From the NCBI RefSeq assembly GCF_001905005.1, contig NZ_LWKZ01000012.1:797061-861060 (forward strand): a DNA stretch of 64,000 nucleotides, written 5' to 3'. Shown here piece by piece: positions 47,291 to 55,365 of this stretch (its first letter is position 1; every line of letters begins with the position of its first letter). The notes beneath the pieces were generated by a model, which had not been told where the DNA came from, searched no databases, and saw only the letters and a list, made by a program, of their open reading frames with translations. A program made the position numbers and the translations under genes. Source of the stretch: Streptomyces sp. CB02923 (GTDB lineage: Bacteria > Actinomycetota > Actinomycetes > Streptomycetales > Streptomycetaceae).

Positions 47291-48082
47291 TCAGCAGACA
47301 GCTGTCTCCCGGGGCGGGCCACGGAGCCAGATGACGTGGACGAGGACCAGCCGCCGCAGCGGCTGCCGGGGTTCGCGGCGTACCGGGCGGGCAGGCCGGG
47401 GCGGCACCGGCAGGATCGCGCGCAGGACGAGCACCAGCGGCACGAACAGCCGTACGGAGACGGTGCGTACGACGCGGAACGCCGCCCGCTCGCCGCCGCA
47501 CAGCCACCAGGCACTCAGCAGCGCGACGAGCACGTGCGCAGCGACCATGCCGGTCATGCTGCCGCCCATGCCCGGCATGTCATGCAGGGAGTGCATGGAC
47601 TGCATGGAGTGCATGTCGTGCATCCCATGAGCCCCCTGCATCCCCTGCATCCCCTGCATCTCGGCCATGGCCTCGCCGTACCGCCGTCCGACTCCCGCGT
47701 CGTGCAGCATCCGTACGGCCTCGTGCTGCGGGATCGGGCCGAGCGTGCCGCACATCAGCGAGGCCGCCCACCGCTGGGCCAGGGACGCCTGCTCGCCTCC
47801 GGTGCCGGCGGCGGACATCCCGGCCGCCACCGACTGGCCGAAGGAGAAGGCGGAGTGCAGTGCGGCTTGCGTCGCCAGCGTCAGCGAGGTCACGAACAGC
47901 GGCCCTCGTTCGCGTCCGGCGAGGCACCACGCCCCGCAGGCCGTTAGCGCCAGCGCGCCGAGCAACACCCACCAGGGCACGGGCGCGTCGGACATCAGGG
48001 CGTGGCCGAGGGCGGCGAGCAGCACACACACCGCCGCGAACGCCCCGGCCCGCAAGCCCCTGAGAACACGCCCCGCAATCAT
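47291..48082 (-). CDS. Membrane protein with Met/His-rich loop (DUF5134-like)
   Basis: The 263-residue protein has about five hydrophobic segments (12-30, 37-55, 62-80, 178-195, 205-235). Between the third and fourth is a 41-residue stretch (139-179) with twelve Met and five His, for example AEMQGMQGMQGAHGMHDMHS and MQSMHSLHDMPGMGG. Such clusters bind Cu(I) or Ag(I) in CopA/CopB/PcoE-type proteins. It resembles actinomycete DUF5134-type copper-locus membrane proteins. Role in copper sensing, storage or uptake is inferred. It faces the zinc-finger gene tail to tail. Confidence 0.72.
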   Translation of the reverse strand: MIAGRVLRGLRAGAFAAVCVLLAALGHALMSDAPVPWWVLLGALALTACGAWCLAGRERGPLFVTSLTLATQAALHSAFSFGQSVAAGMSAAGTGGEQASLAQRWAASLMCGTLGPIPQHEAVRMLHDAGVGRRYGEAMAEMQGMQGMQGAHGMHDMHSMQSMHSLHDMPGMGGSMTGMVAAHVLVALLSAWWLCGGERAAFRVVRTVSVRLFVPLVLVLRAILPVPPRPARPVRREPRQPLRRLVLVHVIWLRGPPRETAVC

Positions 48083-48207
48083 GACCCGCTCATCGTTGCA
48101 CCCCGTCTCGGACGCCGGACGGCAGGGGCGGGGTGCAGAGCGCGCGCGGGGCCGCGGGGCGCGGGTTGTTGCGGGTGGTGGGTGGCGGGCAAGGGGGCGC
48201 GCAGGGC

Positions 48208-49095
48208 TCAGTACGGCAGCCCTGAGAGGAACCCGTGAAGGGCGTGGTCGAAGTGGCTGGTGTTCTCCAGGTTCACCATGTGGGCCGCGCCCGGAATCCG
48301 TACCCGCTGGGCGCCGGGCACGGCGAGGGTGATGGCGTGGGCGTTGGCGGAGATGTCGGAGCTGTCCAGATCACCGTCCAGGACCAGGGTCGGTACGCGG
48401 ATCTCCGCCAGCCGCTCGTACGCGCCGACCTCGATCGGCATACCGGCGCCCGCACCATCCGCGTGCACGACCACGTTGGCGTCCGCCGACGCCCGCATCC
48501 GCTCGCGCAGGGCCGGGTCCACGGCGTCGGGGCCGCGGTGCGGACCGTCCACCCACATGCGCAGGAAATGCTCGATGTAGCGCTCCGTGCCGTCCTCCTC
48601 ATCGGTGACGGCGGCCACCTGCTCCTTGATGTGCTCCAGGAGGAACGGGTCGGTGAAGGCCCGGCCGCTCACCCCGGGCGACGCCAGGGCCAGCGCGAAG
48701 ACGCGGTCCGGGTGGGCGAGCGCCATGTCCAGGGCGATGCGTGCGCCGTGCGAGAGGCCGATGAGGATGGCGCTCGCTATGCCGAGGTGGTCCAGGAGGG
48801 TGCGCAGGTCCTCATGGTTGGCGTAGTCGCCGTCGACGGTGGAGGACAGGCCGTGGCCACGCGCGTCGTAGCGGACCGTGCGCAGACCGGACCGGACGAG
48901 CCAGGTGAACTGCTCGTCCCACATGCGCTGATCGAGCATCCCGCCGTGAAGCAGCACCACCGAAGGGTCGCCCTCGGCGCAGGTGCCCGCCGCCTCGTAG
49001 AACAGCTCACCGTTCTCGACCGGGACCGTGTCGTTCTCGACCTCGACCCCGGGCCAGACGCCGCTGTGCGCTTCTTGGATTTCTTCGGTCGTCAT
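48208..49095 (-). CDS. Alpha/beta hydrolase
   Basis: The 295-residue protein has the alpha/beta-hydrolase pattern: VVLLHGGMLDQRMWDEQ (oxyanion region), VRYDARGHGLS, nucleophile elbow IGLSHGARIALD (Ser), the acid near LVLDGDLDSS and a late His in GAAHMVNLEN. Substrate unknown. ATG 49095 overlaps the MarR gene stop (ATGA), so the two are cotranscribed and the hydrolase is probably controlled by that regulator. Confidence 0.88.
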   Translation of the reverse strand: MTTEEIQEAHSGVWPGVEVENDTVPVENGELFYEAAGTCAEGDPSVVLLHGGMLDQRMWDEQFTWLVRSGLRTVRYDARGHGLSSTVDGDYANHEDLRTLLDHLGIASAILIGLSHGARIALDMALAHPDRVFALALASPGVSGRAFTDPFLLEHIKEQVAAVTDEEDGTERYIEHFLRMWVDGPHRGPDAVDPALRERMRASADANVVVHADGAGAGMPIEVGAYERLAEIRVPTLVLDGDLDSSDISANAHAITLAVPGAQRVRIPGAAHMVNLENTSHFDHALHGFLSGLPY

Positions 49096-49703
49096 GCTCC
49101 GTGCCGTCCTGTGTGGGGTGCTGGTGTCGGGTGGGGTGCCTGGGGTGCCTGGGGTGCCTGGGGTGCCTGGGGTGCCTGGGCTGCCGGGGCCGCTGGGGTC
49201 GCCGGGATCGCCGGGGAGAGGGGCGGGTGTGCCGGATCGTCCCGGGCCGGTGCCCGGAACTCCTCGCCGAGGCGGTCCAGCACACGCAGCGCGGTGGCCA
49301 CGTCGGCGGCCGGCACTCCGGCCAGCGCGCGTCGCAGTCCGGCCGCCTCGGACTGCCGGCGGGAGTTCATGACCTCGGAGCCGTCGGGCGTGAGGCGGAT
49401 CAGGGGGGATCGCCGGTGGGCGGGGTTGGGGAGGGACTCCAGCAGGCCCAGTTCCGTCGCGTGGTTCACCCAGCGCTGCACCGGCTGCCGGTCCAGTTCC
49501 AGGGCGCGGGCCAGCTCCGGCACGGTTCGCGGGCCTTGCGCGCGCAGGGCGTCCAGCAGCGCGTACTGACCGGCCGTCAGGCCCGTACCCGCCAGTTCCC
49601 GTTCCACGGCGCGTACGACCGTCCGGTGCAGCGGCCAGAGGCGGCGGATCACCTCGTACGCGAGGTGCTCGGCGGAGTCCGCGCTGCCTTCGGTGACACT
49701 CAT
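49092..49703 (-). CDS. MarR-family transcriptional regulator
   Basis: The 203-residue protein shows the MarR winged helix: LTAGQYALLDALRAQGPRTV, PELARALELDRQPVQRWVNH and the wing PNPAHRRSPLIRLTPDGSEV. The last 45 residues are Ala/Pro/Gln repeats (APQAPQAPQAPQAPQAP) encoded by nine-base repeats and are not part of the fold. It is likely autoregulated through a palindrome beside its start (49706-49718) and controls the overlapping hydrolase. Confidence 0.9.
   Translation of the reverse strand: MSVTEGSADSAEHLAYEVIRRLWPLHRTVVRAVERELAGTGLTAGQYALLDALRAQGPRTVPELARALELDRQPVQRWVNHATELGLLESLPNPAHRRSPLIRLTPDGSEVMNSRRQSEAAGLRRALAGVPAADVATALRVLDRLGEEFRAPARDDPAHPPLSPAIPATPAAPAAQAPQAPQAPQAPQAPHPTPAPHTGRHGA
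49139..49190. repeat. Nine-base tandem repeats in the MarR gene
   Basis: Five and a half copies of GGTGCCTGG-type nine-base units encode an (APQ)n tail. Nine-base units keep the reading frame, so copy number can vary without disrupting the gene. Confidence 0.8.
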
Positions 49704-49705
49704 GG

Positions 49706-49718
49706 TGTCATGATGACA
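49706..49718. promoter_or_regulatory. Candidate MarR autoregulatory operator
   Basis: TGTCATGATGACA is an inverted repeat (TGTCAT, G, ATGACA) ending three bases before the MarR start. Further TGTCA half sites flank it at 49694 and 49726. Location and symmetry fit autorepression. Confidence 0.5.
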
Positions 49719-49902
49719 TCGACGGTGTCACTGAACGTGCCACAACCGGGAAAACCGCGCGGGTTCCGCGGAATCCGCTGAATGTACGGATGAGAGCGCG
49801 CCGAAGTTCCCGGCATCCCCGCCACCTCGCCGCTCCGTCGCCCGCCCCCTGCCACCCGCTTCCTGCCGCCCGCCCCCGTCACCCCGCCACCCCGTCACCC
49901 CG

Positions 49903-51225
49903 TCAGGAAGGGTGGCGTGCGGGCACCGTCCCGTGCCACAGGCGGCGGGCGGACAGCCAGGCCGCGGCGAGCAGCAGCAGGTTGCGCACGTAGAGGTTGG
50001 CGATGGACAGCCAGGACGCGTCGTCCCGCAGCCCGCGGTACAGCAGCGGGAAGTCCAGCGTGGTGAAGAGGCAGGCCGCGAGGATCAGCAGGGCGACCGG
50101 GCGCTGGGTGGTGTCGCCCCGCAGCAGGCAGACCGCGGCCAGGCCGAGCAGCCAGACCATGTACTGCGGGCTGATCACCCGGCTGGTCACCACGAACAGC
50201 AGCGTGGCGGTCAGCGCGGCGTCCGGCAGGACCCGGGCGGCGGCGCGGTCCGAACGGTGCCGCCACCACAGCAGCCAGCCGAAGGCCAGCACGGTCGACG
50301 CCTGCATGGCGATGCTGACCCCGCTCACCCACGGTCCGACGAACTCGTGCGACCCGTCCTTCGCCGCCCACGTACCGCTCCAGCCGAGGTGCCGGGCCAG
50401 ATGGAACGGCAGGGAGCCGACCGACTCGATCTGGATGCCGCGGGACTCCTGGGCGGAGAGGAACGCGAACGCGTGCGGCATGGCGAGGGCGAATCCGGCG
50501 GTCACGGCGGCGCCGGTGACGGCGGCGGCCGTCCAGGCCGTACGGGTGCGACGGCCCCGCGACGTACCGGCGAGCAGCAGCGCGGGCCAGACCTTGATGA
50601 CGGCGGCGACCGCCGTCACGGCGCCGAAGACCCGGTCGGCCCGGACGCGCTGCGCGGACGCGGCCACCAGGGCGAGCATCGCCAGGGCGGTCACGTGCAG
50701 GTCGAACCGGTTCCACGGCATGGTGCTGAGTACGGCCAGACCCGCGGTCCACAGCCAGGGCGCGGCCAGGGAACGGCCGCGGCGCCGCGCCGCCCACAGG
50801 AGCAGCGCGAAGATCGCGGCATCGCACAGGGCGGCCAGCACGATGAAGGCGTGCCCGAAACCGAGGCCGGGAACGAGGCCGGGGGCCAGGATCGGCAGGG
50901 CCGCGCCGGGCGGGTACTGCCAGCTCACGTCGTGCAGCGGGAAGCTGCCGCCGCTCAGGACCGCGTACCAGCCGGTGTAGACCTTGCTCACGGACGGATC
51001 GAGGCCGCCGCCGCCCACGAACGGGCTGATCTTCAGCGCCGCCGGCACCAGCCAGAGCCGGGAGAGGAACCAGACGGCGAGCAGCGGCAGAAGCGCCGTG
51101 CGTTTTCGGGGGCGGGTGCGGGGGGCGGCATCGAGGTGAGGGGGGCCGGGGGCCCGGCTGGCGGTCCGGTCAGCAGCCTGGACGGCGGTCGGGGCGGCGG
51201 TCGGGGCGGCGGTCTGGTCGAGCAC
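49903..51225 (-). CDS. Polyprenyl-phosphate mannosyltransferase-like (GT87/DUF2029) membrane protein
   Basis: The 440-residue protein has ten to twelve hydrophobic segments and motifs of the GT87 family: LPLLAVWFLSRLWLVPAALK near the start, DVSWQYPPGAA with acidic residues on the first loop, and NRFDLHVTALAMLALV. Such enzymes add mannose to lipid-linked glycans on the outer side of the membrane. The start is taken as GTG 51225 (GGAG 10 nt upstream). It is divergent from another membrane glycosyltransferase, sharing a palindromic region. Confidence 0.75.
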   Translation of the reverse strand: MLDQTAAPTAAPTAVQAADRTASRAPGPPHLDAAPRTRPRKRTALLPLLAVWFLSRLWLVPAALKISPFVGGGGLDPSVSKVYTGWYAVLSGGSFPLHDVSWQYPPGAALPILAPGLVPGLGFGHAFIVLAALCDAAIFALLLWAARRRGRSLAAPWLWTAGLAVLSTMPWNRFDLHVTALAMLALVAASAQRVRADRVFGAVTAVAAVIKVWPALLLAGTSRGRRTRTAWTAAAVTGAAVTAGFALAMPHAFAFLSAQESRGIQIESVGSLPFHLARHLGWSGTWAAKDGSHEFVGPWVSGVSIAMQASTVLAFGWLLWWRHRSDRAAARVLPDAALTATLLFVVTSRVISPQYMVWLLGLAAVCLLRGDTTQRPVALLILAACLFTTLDFPLLYRGLRDDASWLSIANLYVRNLLLLAAAWLSARRLWHGTVPARHPS

Positions 51226-51305
51226 TGTGCCGGGGCTCCGTTCGTACGGGTGGGACGGCACCCCGGCACCTGCGAAGTTGAGCAGGCAGTGGACTGCACA
51301 CGAGG

Positions 51306-51326
51306 CGTATACATCTGGTGTATACG
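51306..51326. promoter_or_regulatory. Palindrome between divergent glycosyltransferase genes
   Basis: CGTATACA and TGTATACG are perfect 8-base arms around TCTGG. On the plus strand a TAGAGT (-10-like) at 51334 is 8 nt before the ATG at 51347, which would make that transcript leaderless and put the palindrome over its -35 region. It could govern both genes. Confidence 0.55.
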
Positions 51327-51346
51327 TGCAGTGTAGAGTCCTCGTC

Positions 51347-52918
51347 ATGTCCGCTGAAGCCGCCCCCGCCACACCGGTAACCGCCCTTCCCGCGCAACGC
51401 GGCGCCTCCACCACATCCGCGTCCACCGGCTCTGCACTCTCCGGCTCCGCGTCCACCGGCTCCGCCCCCGCGCTCGTGCGGCTCGCCGTGCCGGTGCTGC
51501 CCGCGCTGCTGGGGCTGGCGCTCGGCCTGTGGGGCATCCGGCGGGAGGACAGCTTGTGGCGGGACGAGGCCGTGACCTGGCAGGTCGGGCAGCGTTCGGT
51601 GGCGGAGATCTGGGACATGGTCGGCCAGGTGGACATCGTGCACGGCCTCTACTACGTGCTGATGCACGGCGTGTTCGAGCTCTTCGGCACCGGCCCGGCC
51701 GTGCTCCGGATGCCGTCCGTACTGGCCGTCGCCGCGGCCGCTGCCGCCACCGCCGCGGCCGGACGCCGCCTCGCCGGGCCGTGGGCCGGCCTCGCCGCCG
51801 GACTGGCGCTCGCACTGATACCCAACATCCAGCACTACGCCCAGGAGGGCCGGGCATACGCGCTGGTCACGGCCGGTACGGCGATGGCCACCCAGCTCCT
51901 GGTGAGCGCCTCGCACGCCTCATCCCGTACGTCGGCCACCGCGCGCCGCCGCCGGCTGCACTGGGCGGGGTACGTCGCGATCATGCTGATCACGGCCCTG
52001 CTGAACTGGTTCTCGCTGTTCGCCCTGCCCGCGCACGCCGTCACGGTGCTGATCGCCCGCCGCCGCGGTGAACGTTCCCTGCTGGCGCCCTGGTCGGTGT
52101 CCGCCGCTGTGGTGCTGGCGGGCGCGCTGCCCCTCATCCAGGCCAGCCGGGCCCAGTCGGACCAGGTGTCGTGGATCAAGCCCGTCGCCGTTTCCACGCT
52201 GCTGGGCATCGCCGTTCTGCTGCTCGTGGCGCTGGTGTGCGCTCGGGTTCCGTACCCCGGCCGTGGCCGCGCGCCCCTGTCACCGGCCTCCGTGGGACTG
52301 CCGCTGCTCGCCGTGCCGCAGTGCGGCCTGCTGCTGACCTCCGTCGTCGTGGAGCCCGTCTACCTCGACCGCTACGTCCTCTACACGAACATCGGCTTCG
52401 CCCTGCTCCTCGGCGTGGGCATCGCCGCGGCCGTCCAGGCCCTCCCGTTCCGTACGTGGGCGCTGCTCGCGGGCGTCACGGCGCTGGCCTTCGTGGCGCT
52501 GCTGCCCGTGGAGACCGGCCTGCGTGAGCCGAAGAGCCGGGCGGACGACGTGCTGCGGGCGGCCGACCGGGTCGCGGCTGCCGCGCACACGGGCGACGGC
52601 GTGGTGTTCATACCGGCGGCGCGCCGCGACACGGCGCTGGTGACGCCGTCGGCGTTCACCGGTCTGGACGATCTCGCGCTGGCTGAGGACCCGGCGGCCT
52701 CCGCCACCATCAAGGGCGTCGAAAGCAGCGCCGAGCACATACGCACCGCGATGCTGGCCAAGTCCCGCATCATCGTCGTCACCGACACCCGCCGCGCCGC
52801 GCCCCCGGCCCCGGTACGCGAGGCCGAGAAGCTCCGCGTCCTCGACCAGCACTTCCAGCGGACCGACCGGACGGACAGCGTCGGCCGCCGCATAGAGGTC
52901 TACGAGAAGACGCGGTGA
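51347..52918 (+). CDS. GT39-like membrane glycosyltransferase
   Basis: The 523-residue protein has a Ser/Thr/Ala-rich N-terminus, then about ten membrane helices. SLWRDEAVTWQVGQRSVAEI with the acidic pair on the first extracytoplasmic loop and YYVLMHGVFELFG are typical of the PMT/ArnT-like (GT39/GT83) superfamily. The C-terminal 100 residues form a soluble domain. The ATG 51347 has no ribosome-binding site, but a -10-like sequence is 8 nt upstream, so translation may be leaderless. Confidence 0.78.
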   Translation: MSAEAAPATPVTALPAQRGASTTSASTGSALSGSASTGSAPALVRLAVPVLPALLGLALGLWGIRREDSLWRDEAVTWQVGQRSVAEIWDMVGQVDIVHGLYYVLMHGVFELFGTGPAVLRMPSVLAVAAAAAATAAAGRRLAGPWAGLAAGLALALIPNIQHYAQEGRAYALVTAGTAMATQLLVSASHASSRTSATARRRRLHWAGYVAIMLITALLNWFSLFALPAHAVTVLIARRRGERSLLAPWSVSAAVVLAGALPLIQASRAQSDQVSWIKPVAVSTLLGIAVLLLVALVCARVPYPGRGRAPLSPASVGLPLLAVPQCGLLLTSVVVEPVYLDRYVLYTNIGFALLLGVGIAAAVQALPFRTWALLAGVTALAFVALLPVETGLREPKSRADDVLRAADRVAAAAHTGDGVVFIPAARRDTALVTPSAFTGLDDLALAEDPAASATIKGVESSAEHIRTAMLAKSRIIVVTDTRRAAPPAPVREAEKLRVLDQHFQRTDRTDSVGRRIEVYEKTR

Positions 52919-52979
52919 CGGAAACCGACCGCCGCGAGACCGATTCGGCCTACGCCTCCGCCTACGCCTGCATCTACGC

Positions 52980-53771
52980 CTACCCCTCCGGCCCTGGCCT
53001 CGGCTCCGGCCCTGGCCTCGGCTCCGGTCCCGGTCCTGGCCTCGGCTCCGGCCCTGGCCTCGGCTCCTGCCCCGGCTCCGGCCTCGGCTCGGGCTCAGAC
53101 CCCGGCTTCTGCCCTGGCTCCGCCCCCGCCCCCGCCTCCGCCTCCGGCCCGAATCCGACGACCAGATCGGCGCGCTCCCGCCCGGCCGCCACCAGGCGCG
53201 CGTTGGCCTCGTCCGAGGCGTGTACGAACCGCTCGGCGAGTGCGCGCGGTTTCCCGAAGCGCTCGTGCCGGTCGATCAGGCGCCGCACCCGTTCCGCGTC
53301 GTCCAGATCCACGTACCAGACCTCGTCGAGGCAGTCCCTGGCCCGCGCCCACGACGGCTCGTCGAGCAGCAGGTAATTGCCCTCGGTCACGACGAGCGGC
53401 ACGCCCGGCGCCACGGGAATGCTGCCGGCCACCGGCTCCTCGATGCGGCGGTCGAAGGCCGGGGCGTAGACGACGGTGTCCGGCGCGGGGGTACGCAGCC
53501 GCGCGAGCAGGGCTGCGTACCCGGCGGCGTCGAAGGTGTCAGGGGCGCCTTTGCGGTCCGTGCGCCCCAGGCGGCGCAACTCCGCCTCGGCGAGGTGGAA
53601 ACCGTCCATGGGGACGAGCGCCGCCGAACCGGCCAGCTCGGACACCAGGCGGGCGGCCAGGGTGGACTTGCCCGCGCCGGGCGGCCCCGCGATGCCGAGG
53701 ATCCGGCGGCGGTCCGGGGTGGCGGAGGCGGCAAGGCGCCGGGCACGTGCGGTGAGTTGCTGCGGTTCCAT
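52980..53771 (-). CDS. Uridine kinase-like P-loop nucleoside/sugar kinase
   Basis: The 263-residue protein has Walker A GIAGPPGAGKST near residue 26, VPMDGFHLAEAELRRLG, a central VTEGNYLLLDEPSWARARD and a lid with RLIDRHERFGK, as in uridine kinase/pantothenate kinase-like and FrcK-type kinases. The C-terminus is a Pro/Gly/Glu/Arg repeat tail of about 55 residues (EPRPGPEPRPGPGPEPRPG). Substrate cannot be told. A nine-copy octamer repeat lies just upstream of the start. Confidence 0.8.
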   Translation of the reverse strand: MEPQQLTARARRLAASATPDRRRILGIAGPPGAGKSTLAARLVSELAGSAALVPMDGFHLAEAELRRLGRTDRKGAPDTFDAAGYAALLARLRTPAPDTVVYAPAFDRRIEEPVAGSIPVAPGVPLVVTEGNYLLLDEPSWARARDCLDEVWYVDLDDAERVRRLIDRHERFGKPRALAERFVHASDEANARLVAAGRERADLVVGFGPEAEAGAGAEPGQKPGSEPEPRPEPGQEPRPGPEPRPGPGPEPRPGPEPRPGPEG

Positions 53772-53792
53772 GATCGCGGTCCCTGATCCTCC

Positions 53793-53864
53793 TTCGGTGC
53801 TTCGGTGCTTCGGTGCTTCGGTGCTTCGGTGCTTCGGTGCTTCGGTGCTTCGGTGCTTCGGTGC
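53793..53864 (-). repeat. Nine perfect copies of TTCGGTGC upstream of the kinase gene
   Basis: A 72-bp run of nine identical octamers TTCGGTGC lies 22 nt before the kinase start and after the end of the methyltransferase gene. Non-coding and not a multiple of three per unit. Pure octamer arrays are prone to slippage; the count may vary and could affect promoter spacing or leader structure. Confidence 0.9.
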
Positions 53865-53931
53865 TCGGTGCCCGGCCCCGGGCACGGAAGTTCACGTGCT
53901 CACGTGCTCATGTGCGCACGCTTTCCCATGC

Positions 53932-55218
53932 TCACGCCCCCACCATCCCCACCACCCCCAGCCGCCACAGCGACGTCACCTCGGCGGCGCGGGCCGCATG
54001 CAGGGGGTCGGCTGCGTCGCGGGCGCGGGGGTGCCGCGGCTGGATGTCCAGGCGGTCCAGCACCGTCAGCCCCGCCGCGTCGAACGCGGCGGTCAGCTCG
54101 GCGCGGGAGCGCAGCCCCAGGTGTTCGGCGAGGTCGGAGAGGATCAGCCAGCCTTCGCCGCCCGGTTCGAGGTGCGCGGCCAGGCCGTTCAGGAAGCCGA
54201 GGAGCATGCGGCTGCCCGGGTCGTAGACCGCGTACTCGACGGGGGAGGTGGGCTTCGCCGGGACCCACGGCGGGTTGCAGACGATCAGCGACGCGCGTCC
54301 GGCCGGGAACAGATCGGCCTCCACGACCTCCACACGGTCGGCCACCCCCAGCCGTTCGGTGTTCTCCCGCGCGCAGGCCAGCGCCCGCGGGTCCTGGTCG
54401 GTGGCCACGACCCGGTCCATGCCGCGCCGGGCCAGCACCGAGGCCAGGACTCCGGTGCCGGTACCGATGTCGAACGCCGGACCCGCGACGGACGGGAGCG
54501 GTGCGCGGGCCACCAGGTCGACGTACTCGCCGCGCACCGGCGAGAAGACGCCGTAGTACGGGTGGACGCGGTCGCCGCCGAGCGCCGGAATGCCCACACC
54601 GTTTCTGCGCCATTCGTACGCGCCGATCACACCGAGCAGTTCGCGCAGCGAAACGATCAGCGGCAGGGCGGAATCCGCGTCATCGCGCCCGCCCCTCGCA
54701 CCGTCCGGGCCGTCCGCGCCATCCGGACCATCCGCGCCATCCGTGCAATTCGCATCGTTCTGGCCGCGCGGGCCGTCCGGGCCATCCGGGCCGCCCGCGT
54801 CATCCGGGCCGTACGCCTGGACGCACGCCTCCCGGACGTCGGGCGCGCGGCGCAGGGCGAGGCCGTACCCGGGGTCCAGGGGCACCAGCAGCATGCCCAG
54901 GATGCGGGAGCGCTGACTCTGCGCGGCCCGGTGCTGGTGGAAGGCCTGGGCGGGGTCGGCCGGCGGCCGCTTGCGCGGGCGGCGGTCGATACGGCGGGCG
55001 AGCGCCGTCAGCAGCTGACGGGCGTTGTGGAAGTCGCCGCGCCACAGCAGCGCGGTGCCCTCGCAGGCGAGCTTGTAGGCGTCGTCCGCTTTCGTACGGT
55101 CGTCCGCGACGACCACCCGGCGGGGCGCCGGCGTGCCGCTCTCGGAACGCCAGCGCGCGGAGCGGTTCGCACCGGCCTCGGTCCACGTGACGGCCTGCGG
55201 GGCCTGAAGTGTGTTCAT
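53932..55218 (-). CDS. Class I SAM-dependent methyltransferase (HemK/RlmG-like)
   Basis: The 428-residue protein has an N-terminal domain, a collagen-like insert of G-P-D repeats (about 135-175, AGGPDGPDGPRGQ then ADGPDGADGPDG) and the catalytic domain: FDIGTGTGVLASVLARRG (SAM motif I), TDQDPRALACAREN and NPPW (motif IV), the signature of enzymes that methylate glutamine side chains or nucleobases in a planar NH2. Substrate unknown. ATG 55218 is divergent from the stress protein gene. Confidence 0.82.
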   Translation of the reverse strand: MNTLQAPQAVTWTEAGANRSARWRSESGTPAPRRVVVADDRTKADDAYKLACEGTALLWRGDFHNARQLLTALARRIDRRPRKRPPADPAQAFHQHRAAQSQRSRILGMLLVPLDPGYGLALRRAPDVREACVQAYGPDDAGGPDGPDGPRGQNDANCTDGADGPDGADGPDGARGGRDDADSALPLIVSLRELLGVIGAYEWRRNGVGIPALGGDRVHPYYGVFSPVRGEYVDLVARAPLPSVAGPAFDIGTGTGVLASVLARRGMDRVVATDQDPRALACARENTERLGVADRVEVVEADLFPAGRASLIVCNPPWVPAKPTSPVEYAVYDPGSRMLLGFLNGLAAHLEPGGEGWLILSDLAEHLGLRSRAELTAAFDAAGLTVLDRLDIQPRHPRARDAADPLHAARAAEVTSLWRLGVVGMVGA

Positions 55219-55365
55219 TGCGTCCCAGGTAAGGGGCTGAGAAGTGACGTTCGACTCTACTCCGTGCCGGGGAGGGACCTTTGTCCCCTGTCGCCGTGGC
55301 CGCACGGGGTAGGAGTATGGAAATAGTTGGGCATAGCACACGCTGTTGGTCGTATGGAGGCGTAT

